Below are positions 47,015-55,316 of a DNA stretch of 64,000 nucleotides, piece by piece; the stretch's first letter is position 1, and every line of letters begins with the position of its first letter. The DNA lies in the NCBI GenBank assembly GCA_963703385.1, contig OY969816.1:3224001-3288000 (forward strand). The letters run 5' to 3'. A program made the translations under genes and the position numbers. The notes under the pieces are model-generated. The model saw only the letters and a program-made list of their open reading frames with translations, was not told the origin of the DNA and did no database searches. Source of the DNA: Rhodoblastus sp963703385 (GTDB taxonomy: Bacteria > Pseudomonadota > Alphaproteobacteria > Rhizobiales > Beijerinckiaceae).

Positions 47015-47393
47015 TCGGGGCGACGATCGGGCATTTCACCGCTCGCGACCGCCTAATTACTGGATTTGCCACGGCGCGCCCACGTCTTCGCCAACGCCTA
47101 CGAGGCGTCGATCGATCACTGCCCGGTAAATGTCGGCGGTCGAGTTGATTTTGGTTCGGTTTCGGCTTGATCGTGGGCCACGATCGGCGCTTGCGAATTC
47201 CGATTCAATCCGGCCACCGTTCCGATTTGAAGCCGGCCGCCATTCCGAAATGAAGCCGGCCATCTGGGCCGGATTTTCGGCTCCCAAGTTTGCTCCCCCG
47301 CAGGTCAACAACTGCGGCATTCCTGCCTCGACGATGATCGATGGGGAGAAAAACGCAAGGCTCGGCGGCGCAAACCCCTTCCTGACAAGCCTC
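47015..47393. other. Intergenic stretch with an IS21-like terminal repeat remnant
   Basis: No gene is supported here. At 47198-47266 three direct repeats of about 22 bases read TTCCGATTCAATCCGGCC, TTCCGATTTGAAGCCGGCC and TTCCGAAATGAAGCCGGCC. Repeats of this kind are typical of the ends of IS21-family elements, but no istA/istB of that type is next to them. The last bases (47387-47393) are the left copy of the IS21 target duplication. Confidence 0.55.
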
Positions 47394-47429
47394 TGTTGAT
47401 TTCCGCTTGGAACTGACGTAAGCGTCCGG

Positions 47430-48998
47430 TCAGGCGGTTTTTGCCTTGAAAGCGTCGCCCCATGGCAGGAGATCGGCGACCTTCTTGGCGGGATGGTCGG
47501 CGATTTGGGCGAGGACGGTTCTCAGATAGGCCTCAGGGTCGAGGCCATTGTGCTTGGCGGTTTGGATCAGCGACAATATGCCTGCGGCGCGTTCGCCGCC
47601 GCGGTCCGATCCGGCGAACAGCCAGTTTTTCCTGCCAAGCGTTATCGGTCGGATCGAGCGCTCCGCAGCGTTGTTGTCGATTTCGATCGTGCCGTCGTCG
47701 ATGAACCGGCCGAGCGCCGTCCAACGCGCCAGCGCGTAGCGGATCGCTTCCGCCGTTCCGGATTTTCGCGGCAGCTGGGCAAGCATGGTTTCAAGCCAGC
47801 TGCGGAAGGCGGCAAAGCGCGGCGCGGTTTGCTCCTGTCGGACCTGTCGTCGTCGCTCGGGCGGCGCGCCGCGGATCGTGGCCTCGATGTCATAGAGCTC
47901 GCCAATCCGCTTGATCGCCTCGTCCGCGATCGGCGCGGGGCCGGACACCGTCAGGTCGAAAAACTGGCGGCGAGCATGCGCCATGCAGGCCGCTTCGAGG
48001 ATTGCCGGCGCCTCGCCTGGCTTTTTGGGTTCATAGAGATGGCGGAATCCGGCGTAGCCATCGGCGTGAAGCACGCCCCGGAAGCTTTCGAGATGTTTTC
48101 TCGGACGTTCGCCCTTGCGGTCGGGGCTGTAAAAATAGGCGACCGCCGGCGCCGTCGCATCGGCCCATGGACGCCCGTCGCGAACATAGGTCCAAAGCCG
48201 GCCCTCCTTGGTCTTTCCCCTGCCGGGATCCAGCACGGGAACCGGCGTGTCGTCGCCATGCAGACGATTTCCGGCGAACACATGCGCGCGCAGGGTCTCG
48301 ACCAGCGGCGCCAGCAGCGCATTGGCCTGACCAACCCAATCGGCCATGGTGGAGCGGGAAAGCTCGACGCCTTCGCGGGCATAGATTTCGGATTGGCGAT
48401 AAAGCGGCAGGTGGTCGCAGTATTTCGACACCAGCACATGGGCGAGCAGACCGGGGCCCGGCTTGCCGCGCTCGATCGGCGGCGACGGCATGGCGGCTTT
48501 GATCTCCGTGTCGTAGCCTTTGCACACCATCTTGCGCCGCACATGCCGCACGACGCGAAAGGAGGCCGGGACATAATCGAGCACTTCGCTGACCACGGAG
48601 CCCGCCTTCAGGAAGTCCCGGCCGCCGCAGGTCGGACAGGCGCAATCTCCAATCTCGTGGACTTCCTCATGCCGGGGCAGATGCTCCGGCAAGGGCTGGC
48701 GCGCCGGCTTGTTCTTTTCGGCCTCCACCTTGCGGACAGGCGGCGGCGCAGTCTCGCCCGCCGAGGCTTCGATGTCCTCGAGCGCCAGTTCGAGCTGCGC
48801 GATTTCGCGTTCGACTTTTTCTGAAGAGGCGCCGAAGCGCGCCCGACGCAGCAAAGCCAGTTGCGCCCTCAGTTTTTCGATCAACGTGTCGCGCGTATGA
48901 AGCCGGCGGTTCGCCTCGGCCAGTTCCGCCGCCTGCGCGGCGATGATCGCGCGCAGGGATTCGAGATTTTCCGGCGGATCGGCGACGGCTTGGCTCAT
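47430..48998 (-). CDS. tnpC: IS66 transposase TnpC (element B)
   Basis: This 522-residue transposase has an N-terminal coiled coil (about 10-75), the RRARFGASSEKVEREIAQL segment, a zinc-finger-like CACPTCGG and a DDE core (NRLHGDDTPVPVLDPG; VLHADGYAGFRHLYE; IEIDNNAAERSIRPITLGRK). CMAHARRQFFDL is intact. No frameshift was seen. Confidence 0.96.
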   Translation of the reverse strand: MSQAVADPPENLESLRAIIAAQAAELAEANRRLHTRDTLIEKLRAQLALLRRARFGASSEKVEREIAQLELALEDIEASAGETAPPPVRKVEAEKNKPARQPLPEHLPRHEEVHEIGDCACPTCGGRDFLKAGSVVSEVLDYVPASFRVVRHVRRKMVCKGYDTEIKAAMPSPPIERGKPGPGLLAHVLVSKYCDHLPLYRQSEIYAREGVELSRSTMADWVGQANALLAPLVETLRAHVFAGNRLHGDDTPVPVLDPGRGKTKEGRLWTYVRDGRPWADATAPAVAYFYSPDRKGERPRKHLESFRGVLHADGYAGFRHLYEPKKPGEAPAILEAACMAHARRQFFDLTVSGPAPIADEAIKRIGELYDIEATIRGAPPERRRQVRQEQTAPRFAAFRSWLETMLAQLPRKSGTAEAIRYALARWTALGRFIDDGTIEIDNNAAERSIRPITLGRKNWLFAGSDRGGERAAGILSLIQTAKHNGLDPEAYLRTVLAQIADHPAKKVADLLPWGDAFKAKTA

Positions 48999-49061
48999 GG
49001 CCTGATTTTAACTGATTTGCCGCTTTCCAAAAAGTAATTTCGCCATGAGTCGCCTTGTTTT

Positions 49062-49409
49062 TCAGGCCGTTCGCGACGGCGGCGACGACCAGGAGGGCCG
49101 ACGCCAATCCATGCCCTCCCACAGCATCGCCAGCTGCGCCGCCGTCAGGCGAGCGGCTCCATCGGCCGCCAATGGCCAGGGAAAGCGGCCGCGCTCCAGC
49201 ACCTTGTAGAACAGGCAAAAGCCCTGACCGTCCCAGTACAGCAATTTGATCCGGTCGCCACGCCGACCGCGAAAGGCGAAGACCGCGCCCGAAGCCGGGT
49301 TCTGGCGCAAACTCGCCTGAGCCAACGCCGCCAATCCGTCGATGCCCTTGCGCATGTCGACGGCGCCGCAAGCCAGATAAACGCGGACATTCGACCCCGG
49401 GCCGATCAT
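49062..49409 (-). CDS. tnpB: IS66 accessory protein TnpB (element B)
   Basis: This is a 115-residue protein of the IS66 Orf2 family: VRVYLACGAVDMRKGIDGLA, AVFAFRGRRGDRIKLLYWDG, GFCLFYKVLERGRFPWP. It starts at an ATG overlapping the tnpA stop (ATGA), in the order usual for the family. Confidence 0.95.
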   Translation of the reverse strand: MIGPGSNVRVYLACGAVDMRKGIDGLAALAQASLRQNPASGAVFAFRGRRGDRIKLLYWDGQGFCLFYKVLERGRFPWPLAADGAARLTAAQLAMLWEGMDWRRPSWSSPPSRTA

Positions 49410-49825
49410 GCGTCTTCCACCGCACGGATCAACGCCTTCAACATCTGAGCGTCGAGCAGAGCCTCAATCGTGAGGACGCGGCTGTTCAGACAACGGATTT
49501 CGATCCGACCAATCCCAGCCTTCCGAACGGGCTTCTGCGATGGCGCCGAAGAGCGCCGATCCGGCTCAGCGCCGTCGACAAGCGTGACCGGGACAAGCAT
49601 CGGCGTTTGTTCGCCGGACGCATTGCGTCGGAAATGACGCCGCCAGCCATAGACCTGTTGTGGTGAAACATCGTGTCGCCGAGCAATCGCCGCAACGCCG
49701 ACGCCCGACGAGGCGATCTCTTCCAAAATCGCCAGTTTTTCGGCGTCAGACCAAAGCCGCCGGCGTTCCCGTCCCGAAAAAATCTCAACCCGCGCCATCA
49801 AATCGCTCGTCACGTCATTATTCAC
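49406..49825 (-). CDS. tnpA: IS66 accessory protein TnpA (element B)
   Basis: This 139-residue protein has a helix-turn-helix of the transposase-8 type (RRLWSDAEKLAILEEIASSG, VAAIARRHDVSPQQVYGWRR). The C-terminal strand-rich part (RIEIRCLNSRVLTIEALLDA) is usual for IS66. It overlaps tnpB by four bases. Confidence 0.93.
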   Translation of the reverse strand: MNNDVTSDLMARVEIFSGRERRRLWSDAEKLAILEEIASSGVGVAAIARRHDVSPQQVYGWRRHFRRNASGEQTPMLVPVTLVDGAEPDRRSSAPSQKPVRKAGIGRIEIRCLNSRVLTIEALLDAQMLKALIRAVEDA

Positions 49826-49944
49826 GGAATTAATGACGTAACTTCAGCCAAAGCCCGCGAAACCCAAAGGCTCCGTCACCGGACGGTTACGAACTGACCC
49901 GGGATTTTCACTGAGATGTGACCCGCCTTTTTATGTTCCCGAGG

Positions 49945-50736
49945 TCAGGTTTTGGTCAAGGCATTGGATTTCTCCTTTCGTCCTTTCGCATTGGCGGCGC
50001 TGGCCTTGAATCGGAAGCTGTCGTTTCCGGTTTCCAGGATGTGGCAGTGGTGCGTGAGGCGATCGAGCAGAGCCGTCGTCATCTTGGCGTCGCCGAACAC
50101 CCCGGCCCATTCGCTGAAGCTGAGGTTCGTGGTGATGACGACGCTGGTGCGCTCATAAAGCTTGCTGAGCAGGTGGAAGAGCAACGCGCCGCCGGGCGCG
50201 CTGAACGGCAGATATCCGAGTTCATCCAGGATCACGAGGTCTGATCGGACCAGGCGGTCGGCGATCTGGCCGGCTTTCCCCTGGGCCTTTTCCTGTTCGA
50301 GCGCGTTGACGAGTTCGACCGTGGAGAAGAAGCGAACCCTCTTGTGGCAATGCTCGACAGCCTGAACACCAAGCGCCGTCGCGACATGGGTTTTGCCGGT
50401 TCCCGGACCGCCGATGAGGACGACGTTGTGGGCGCCCTCTATGAACTCGCCGCGATGCAGTTGCCGCACCAGGGCCTCGTTGATCTCGCTGGCGGCAAAA
50501 TCGAACCCGGCCAGATCCTTGTGGGCGGGGAAGCGAGCGGACTTGATCTGGTACGCAACCGAACGGACTTTGCGTTCAGCGGTTTCGGCCTTCAACAGTT
50601 GCGAGAGGATGGGAACCGTTGCTTCGAAGGCGGGCGATCCTTGCGCCATGAGATCGTTGACCGCATGGGCCATGCCGAACATCTTCAGACTGCGCAGCAT
50701 GGTCACGATGGCGGCGCTGGCGGGATCATGACGCAT
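49945..50736 (-). CDS. istB: IS21 helper ATPase IstB
   Basis: This 263-residue AAA-type helper ATPase of IS21 has Walker A GGPGTGKTHVATALG, Walker B LVILDELGYLPFS and VVITTNLSFSEWAGVFGD. The ATG at 50736 lies inside the last codons of istA (11-base overlap), as in other IS21 elements. It is intact. Confidence 0.96.
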   Translation of the reverse strand: MRHDPASAAIVTMLRSLKMFGMAHAVNDLMAQGSPAFEATVPILSQLLKAETAERKVRSVAYQIKSARFPAHKDLAGFDFAASEINEALVRQLHRGEFIEGAHNVVLIGGPGTGKTHVATALGVQAVEHCHKRVRFFSTVELVNALEQEKAQGKAGQIADRLVRSDLVILDELGYLPFSAPGGALLFHLLSKLYERTSVVITTNLSFSEWAGVFGDAKMTTALLDRLTHHCHILETGNDSFRFKASAANAKGRKEKSNALTKT

Positions 50737-52264
50737 TGCGCGCCTCCCGTGCCCGGTCGGCGCCGCGCAGGGCGTCGTAGCGTTCAACATCGGCGCGCGA
50801 TTCCTTGGCCAAGACCAAGGCTTGCGGAGCGTCGATCGGCGGAACAGTCGGCGCCTTGCCGTCCACCAGCCTGTGCAGGAGGTTCAGGATATGGGTCTTG
50901 GTGGGAACGCCGGCGGATAAAGCCATTTCCACTGCGCACAGGACGGCCTGCTCGTCGTGTTGAAGGACGAGCGCCAGGATCTCGACCATTTCCTTGTCGC
51001 CGCCTGGACGCTTGAGGAGTTGGCTTTGCAGGAGTTTGAAGGCCTCAGGCAGGTCGATAAAAGGCGCGCCGTTACGCAACGCGCCCGGCTTGCGCTGGAT
51101 CACCGCCAGATAATGGCGCCAGTCATAGACCGTTCGTCCGGGCTGATGATGGGAGCGCTCGATGATCCGCGGATGTTCGCACAGGATTTGTCCTTCCGCC
51201 GCGACGACGATCCGCTCCGGGTAAACCCGAACGCTGACCGGCCGATTGGCGAAGGAGGCTGGCACGCTGTAGCGGTTCCGCTCCAGATGTACGAGACAGG
51301 TTGGCGACATGCGCTTGGCGTACTCGACGAAGCCGTCAAAAGGCCGCGGCGACGGCATGAGGCTCGCTGTTTCTGCCGCCCAGACATTGGCGATGGTTCC
51401 CGGCAGGAATCCGTGTGGGATTTGCGCCCACAGTTCAATGCAGCGCCGCTCCAGCCAGGCGTTCAGGGCGCCCAGATCCGCAAACGACGGCGTCGGTTGC
51501 CATAGCCGATGGCGCGCGTCCTGAACGTTCTTTTCGACCTGCTCCTTTTCCCAGCCGGAAGCCGGATTGCAGAACTCCGCGTCGAACAGATAATGGCTGA
51601 CCATCGCGGAGAACCGGGCGTTGACCTGGCGGTCCTTGCCACGACCAACCCGATCAACGGCGGTGCGCATGTTGTCATAGACGCCGCGCCTCGGCACACC
51701 GCCGAACACCCGGAAGGCATGGCGATGCGCGTCAAACAACATCTCATGAGTTTGAAGCAGATAGGCCCGGACGAGGAGGGCCCGGCTGTGCGACAGTTTG
51801 AAGTGCGCAACCTGCAATTTGGTGCGCTCGCCGCCGAGGATCGCCCAGTCTTCGCTCCAATCGAACTGGAACGCTTCGCCCGGCTGAAAGACCAGAGGAA
51901 CAAAGGTTCCACGTCCGCTGGTCTGCTGTTCGCGCTGCCGGTCCGCCTTCCAGTCGCGGGCAAAAGCTGCCACGCGGCTATAAGAGCCTTCATATCCCAG
52001 CGAGATCAGATCCGCGTGGAGCTGTTTGACCGTCCGCTTCTGCTTGCGGGATTTGCCCGCCTCAGCCTTCAGCCAAGCCGACAGCTTGTCCGCGAAGGCG
52101 TCCAGCTTGCTCGGCCGGTCCGGAATCTTGAACTTCGGCTCCACCGAGCGTGCACGAAGATATTTGCGGATCGTGTTCCGCGACAATCCGGTGCGCCGCG
52201 ATATCTCCCGGATCGAAACCTGATCCCGAAACGCCCAGCGTCGGATAACGCTCAATAACGCCAT
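50726..52264 (-). CDS. istA: IS21 transposase IstA
   Basis: This is a 512-residue transposase with an N-terminal helix-turn-helix (VSIREISRRTGLSRNTIRKY), an rve-type integrase core (GEAFQFDWSEDWAILGGERT, FGGVPRRGVYDNMRTAV) with the catalytic acidic residues, and the C-terminal core (ERNRYSVPASFANRPVSVRV). I chose the ATG at 52264. The start region and the overlap with istB are typical of IS21. Confidence 0.95.
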   Translation of the reverse strand: MALLSVIRRWAFRDQVSIREISRRTGLSRNTIRKYLRARSVEPKFKIPDRPSKLDAFADKLSAWLKAEAGKSRKQKRTVKQLHADLISLGYEGSYSRVAAFARDWKADRQREQQTSGRGTFVPLVFQPGEAFQFDWSEDWAILGGERTKLQVAHFKLSHSRALLVRAYLLQTHEMLFDAHRHAFRVFGGVPRRGVYDNMRTAVDRVGRGKDRQVNARFSAMVSHYLFDAEFCNPASGWEKEQVEKNVQDARHRLWQPTPSFADLGALNAWLERRCIELWAQIPHGFLPGTIANVWAAETASLMPSPRPFDGFVEYAKRMSPTCLVHLERNRYSVPASFANRPVSVRVYPERIVVAAEGQILCEHPRIIERSHHQPGRTVYDWRHYLAVIQRKPGALRNGAPFIDLPEAFKLLQSQLLKRPGGDKEMVEILALVLQHDEQAVLCAVEMALSAGVPTKTHILNLLHRLVDGKAPTVPPIDAPQALVLAKESRADVERYDALRGADRAREARNAS

Positions 52265-52417
52265 GTCTATCACTCCGAAGACCCCCGCCGAACCCAGCAG
52301 GGAGAAGTTCAAACATGGGTCAAATCTCAGCGGAAATTCCTGCCCAAAACGGGTCAGTTCTCAGTGGCAATCAACAAAGCCTCGGCACACTGGCCTGACA
52401 CCACAATAATGCGCGCC

Positions 52418-53266
52418 CTAAATTTGGGGGTGGGTAATTACCGTTAACGGTTTCTCCGCCCAGATTACGGTTTCGAAGCCCCAATAAGCCCAAGTTCCCT
52501 GCTTGGTCTCCTTGACCTTTGCGGATTCCTCTTCATTTTTCAGGCCATAAATCCAATCTAGCGGTGGTTGGTAACGCGTCGCCGCGTAGAGTATCCGCAA
52601 GCCCTCATGATTTAGGTCGGCAATCACGCGCCCAAAATCCGGCGGCGCATCCCGATGGGTCGGATCATCAAAGTAATTCAGGCAGCCATTACGCACTCCT
52701 GGGAATCTGATGCTATCATGACAAGGGAATGACAAATATATCTTGCCGCCAGAGTTTAGTGCGCGCGCCATCGCAAGCAATGTTCTCGATCTTTCGTAGC
52801 AATGCTCCAAGTTATGAGAAGATACTACAGCGTCGACAGATCCACCAAATTTCTCTATTGCCTCACAAAACGTTTCTGGGGTTGTTAAGATATATTGATC
52901 AGCTACATTTGGCTGGGTTTGATTATAATCACCAATATCCAGGCCAATGTAATACCAATCTGGCAGTTGTTGTTTTGTCCACGCAGGCGAGTTATTTCCG
53001 CACCCAACATCGAGAAGTGTTCCGTTGCGTGGAAGTTGATCAAAAAAACTTGCTTTGCCCCATTGCCAGCGCGGAGTTGCGACACTCCCTTCCGCCGGTG
53101 GCGGCGTCGCGCCCTCCAGCATTTTTGCGAGCAAGGCATTCACCTGATCGTCACGTTCCTGTCGAGCGGCTTCGAGATCTCGCTGTGCGGCGTCGCGTTC
53201 TCTTCGAGCCGAGTCGCGCTGGCCGTATAAGCGGCCGATCCAGGGGAGAGAATGTTTTAGTTTCAA
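52418..53266 (-). CDS. SAM-dependent methyltransferase with N-terminal coiled coil
   Basis: The protein has 282 residues. A charged coiled coil (about 15-48: RDSARRERDAAQRDLEAARQ) precedes a class I methyltransferase domain: LLDVGCGNNSPAWTKQ, YIGLDIGDYNQ, DAVVSSHNLEHCYERSRT and ARALNSGGKIYLSFPCHD. The frame starts at a TTG (53266); the nearby ATG at 53273 is out of frame. Its 3' end lies 34 bases from the IS21 target duplication, so its transcript may be affected. Mosaic repeat C lies 14 bases upstream. Confidence 0.82.
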   Translation of the reverse strand: MKLKHSLPWIGRLYGQRDSARRERDAAQRDLEAARQERDDQVNALLAKMLEGATPPPAEGSVATPRWQWGKASFFDQLPRNGTLLDVGCGNNSPAWTKQQLPDWYYIGLDIGDYNQTQPNVADQYILTTPETFCEAIEKFGGSVDAVVSSHNLEHCYERSRTLLAMARALNSGGKIYLSFPCHDSIRFPGVRNGCLNYFDDPTHRDAPPDFGRVIADLNHEGLRILYAATRYQPPLDWIYGLKNEEESAKVKETKQGTWAYWGFETVIWAEKPLTVITHPQI

Positions 53267-53280
53267 CAGACATGTCCCAG

Positions 53281-53387
53281 TTAGAGCCTTTTTCCGTTCC
53301 TTCGGAATCGGAAGAAGCCTTTAATTCCTTGTTTTAACGCATATTCCTGTCCAAAAAGTCTGCAACTTTTTGGGAATATGCTCTAAT
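53281..53387. repeat. Palindromic mosaic repeat, copy C (107 bp)
   Basis: Read on the minus strand it begins TTAGAGCATATTCCC, continues with the GACTTTTTGGACAGG core and the dyad TTCCGATTCCGAAGGAACGG and ends GGCTCTAA. It is collinear with copy B but inverted. The frame of the upstream WcbI-like gene reads through its first part and stops in it. Confidence 0.9.
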
Positions 53388-54259
53388 CTGCTAAAGCGCT
53401 TGACGCGGACGTCCGGGACCACGACAGGGCTGTGATAGATATTCGGCTTCGGCGACTTGCCGTTTTTGTGGCGCTGCCACACGAGATCAATCAAATGATC
53501 GTTTTTCTCTCGCCAGTCCGAATGATATCCGAATTTATAGCCGTGCGCGGCGACATCGTGGGGGGTAATCGCCGCACCGCTATAGGTCAGATCGGCCACG
53601 GATCGAGAGAGACCCTTGCGACACCGGCCCGCGCTTCCCGAAGGCGATGCGGCTCGATTGCGCGAACGAACTGAAGGAATATGTTGGCGAAGAGATCGAA
53701 TGTTGGATGATTATGAGTCAAAAATAGATGCTTCTCCTGATAATTGCGTTCGATAAAACTTGCTGACTGGATTTCGAACTCGCTCTCGCGCTCAGCCAGA
53801 ATACGGAGATCATTGTTGAAATCTTTCGACGACCCCGGGAGCGAATGCGCCGTCGGCTATCCTGCGGGCAATTTCGTCCCTGGCGCAGCCGGCGTTAATC
53901 ATTTCGATAATGCAGTCCTCGCCATATACCTCCCCATAGGAGTTCTTCTGAGACATGGGGGCGTAGCCGAGCGTTGTGGTTCCAGAGTTGAAAATGTATG
54001 GGAAGCGAACCTTGATAAGCTGCGGAAAGTCGGCACGCAGCGCGGCATCCGAGATATTCCCGTGCTCCACCCCCAATGGCTGGTAAACAAGAATATCATG
54101 GGCCCCAAGGCGCCGCGCGATTTCTTGGTCTGTCGTAAAATTACCGGTACGTGAGTTGTTGCTGATGGGATCGGCCGAAAATCCCGGCAAACAAGTATTA
54201 ATCAGGGAACTCAAAGGGAGTCCCTGGCAGTTCGCCAGCACTGCAACCTTTCTAATCAT
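53321..54259 (-). pseudogene. WcbI-type polysaccharide modification protein, two compensating frameshifts
   Basis: Residues from MIRKVAVLANCQGLPLSSLI to about residue 145 are in one frame, the next 70 (DFNNDLRILAERESEFEIQS to LDPWP) in a second, and the end (DLTYSGAAITPHDVAAHGYK to VVVPDVRVKRF) back in the first. The shifts lie near 53815-53832 and 53591-53604. Together the parts read as one WcbI-like protein, with the NCQ start motif and the LTHNHPTFDLF segment. WcbI acts in heptose capsule assembly, probably as an acetyltransferase. The last 24 residues are read from mosaic repeat C. It is either a pseudogene or a sequencing artefact. Confidence 0.75.
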
Positions 54260-54469
54260 GTAGAGCTCCCGGCCAAAGCACTGTTAACATGGCATCTGAA
54301 AAGAGTCTATCCCATCCTATTCATGACGCGCGATCTTGACGCTGTGGTTTGGCGTCGCTGCGATTGCGGGCGCGGGTCATCATTCGGCTTTTGACCGCGT
54401 TCCTGATCGCACTTTTTGTTACGCGTTGGAGGAGAGTGGGACGGGCGAGCGGGGCTTTGGCCCCGGCGG

Positions 54470-54672
54470 TCACGGTCCTGCTGGCATGAGCGCGTCGGGC
54501 ATCGACCGGAAGAGATCGGCCTCCGGGCAGGCGGCGGCGAAGGCGAGGCGCACGCGGCTCGCCGTTTCGATGACGCGGGCGGCGATTTTCAGCAGCCGAA
54601 GCCGCAGGGTGTCGAACTCGGCCTAGGCCAAATCGCGCGCGGCGGGAATCGCATCGCGGACGGCGAGCATCT
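54470..54672 (-). pseudogene. IS1380-family transposase, C-terminal remnant
   Basis: The frame EFDTLRLRLLKIAARVIETA, SRVRLAFAAACPEADLFRS matches the C terminus of IS1380-type transposases. An in-frame TAG interrupts it at about 54625, just before EFDTL. Only some 65 codons remain; the rest of the element is lost. Confidence 0.7.
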
Positions 54673-54900
54673 GCGTCCATACCTTCACTTTTCGAGGCCT
54701 GCTCGGACCTCACTCGCGTTACGGCCCGCCGGATCGCTCAACCGCCCAAGGCGGCCTTTGTCACCAGGCTTCGGCCCGCCCAGTCGCCCAGCCAGACCGC
54801 TCGTCAGCTGCCAGACCAATCGACAACTCTCTGGGTGGAACCTTCCTCCACTGGCGACACGCGCCGTCGGGGCGCACTGAATAAGATGGGTCAGCCAATC

Positions 54901-55030
54901 AGCTTCACGCCGTCGACGAACACTTGGCCATGATCGACGAGCAGATCGAAGCTTGGCGGAAAGCGAGCGCGCCGGCCCAGGCGCTCAAAACCATTCCGGG
55001 CATCGGCGGCCTTCGCTCGGCTGGCGCCTT
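54901..55030 (+). pseudogene. IS110-family transposase fragment
   Basis: The frame HLAMIDEQIEAWRKASAP, AQALKTIPGIGGLRSAGALV matches the helix plus the helix-hairpin-helix TIPGIG region of IS110 transposases. Both ends are lost; the right side runs into an IS630 fragment on the other strand. Confidence 0.65.
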
Positions 55031-55142
55031 GGTAAATCGCGGCCAAGGCCAACAAACGCCGCGTCTGCGCCGCATCCTTCGCGCGCTTGGCCGCAGCCCG
55101 CATTGAACTCGCGTCAAAATCCTCTCGAAGCGCAATTGCCAT
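54999..55142 (-). pseudogene. IS630-family transposase, N-terminal fragment
   Basis: The frame MAIALREDFDASSMRAAAKR, KDAAQTRRLLALAAIYQGAS, RAKAAD matches the N-terminal helix-turn-helix of IS630-type transposases. After about 48 residues the similarity stops at the junction with the IS110 fragment. Confidence 0.7.
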
Positions 55143-55316
55143 GGCGAACCTCCCGGTTCACGACTTGGGGGATGTCCCACCCAAAGCCAGCCGATCGAAC
55201 ATTGACCTGACTGCTGGTTTCGTTATTTTGCCTGACGCGAACTCAATCCTGAACTTTTCGGAAACATTCGCGACCACACCATGGCTCTTTGTATTCTTGG
55301 CGGGATTGAATAAGAA

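Larger units (their letters stand above)
47418..49890. mobile_element. IS66-family element B (2473 bp) inserted in the IS21 terminal repeat
   Basis: The ends GTAAGCGTCCGGT and GTAACCGTCCGGT (right end read inward) match at 12 of 13 positions. The 8-bp flanks GAACTGAC (47410-47417 and 49891-49898) are identical. It carries tnpA, tnpB and tnpC on the minus strand, all apparently intact. It differs clearly from element A in sequence, so the two arrived separately. Confidence 0.95.
47394..52376. mobile_element. IS21-family element, interrupted at its left end by IS66-family element B
   Basis: The ends TGTTGATT (47394) and AATCAACA (to 52376) are inverted repeats with 22 of 26 matches when element B is removed. 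The 7-bp flanks AAGCCTC (47387-47393 and 52377-52383) are identical, so this is a genuine insertion. Without the inner insert the element is about 2.5 kb and carries intact istA and istB. The left terminal repeat has been cut at its 24th base by element B, which may block its mobility. Confidence 0.95.
54260..55316. other. Gene-poor stretch made of insertion sequence fragments
   Basis: This stretch of about 1.06 kb has no intact gene. In order it holds a short leader of the WcbI-like gene, an IS1380 transposase remnant (minus), an unassigned 200-base stretch, an IS110 remnant (plus, about 54900-55030), an IS630 N-terminal remnant (minus, about 54999-55142), and the 150-base leader of the large fusion gene, which must hold its promoter. 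Confidence 0.7.

Noticed and set aside
54660..54880. Plus-strand frame LRPAGSLNRPRRPLSPGFG near the IS fragments
   Set aside because: It resembles sequence often seen beside mobile DNA but has no start, domain or ribosome-binding site that I can support.
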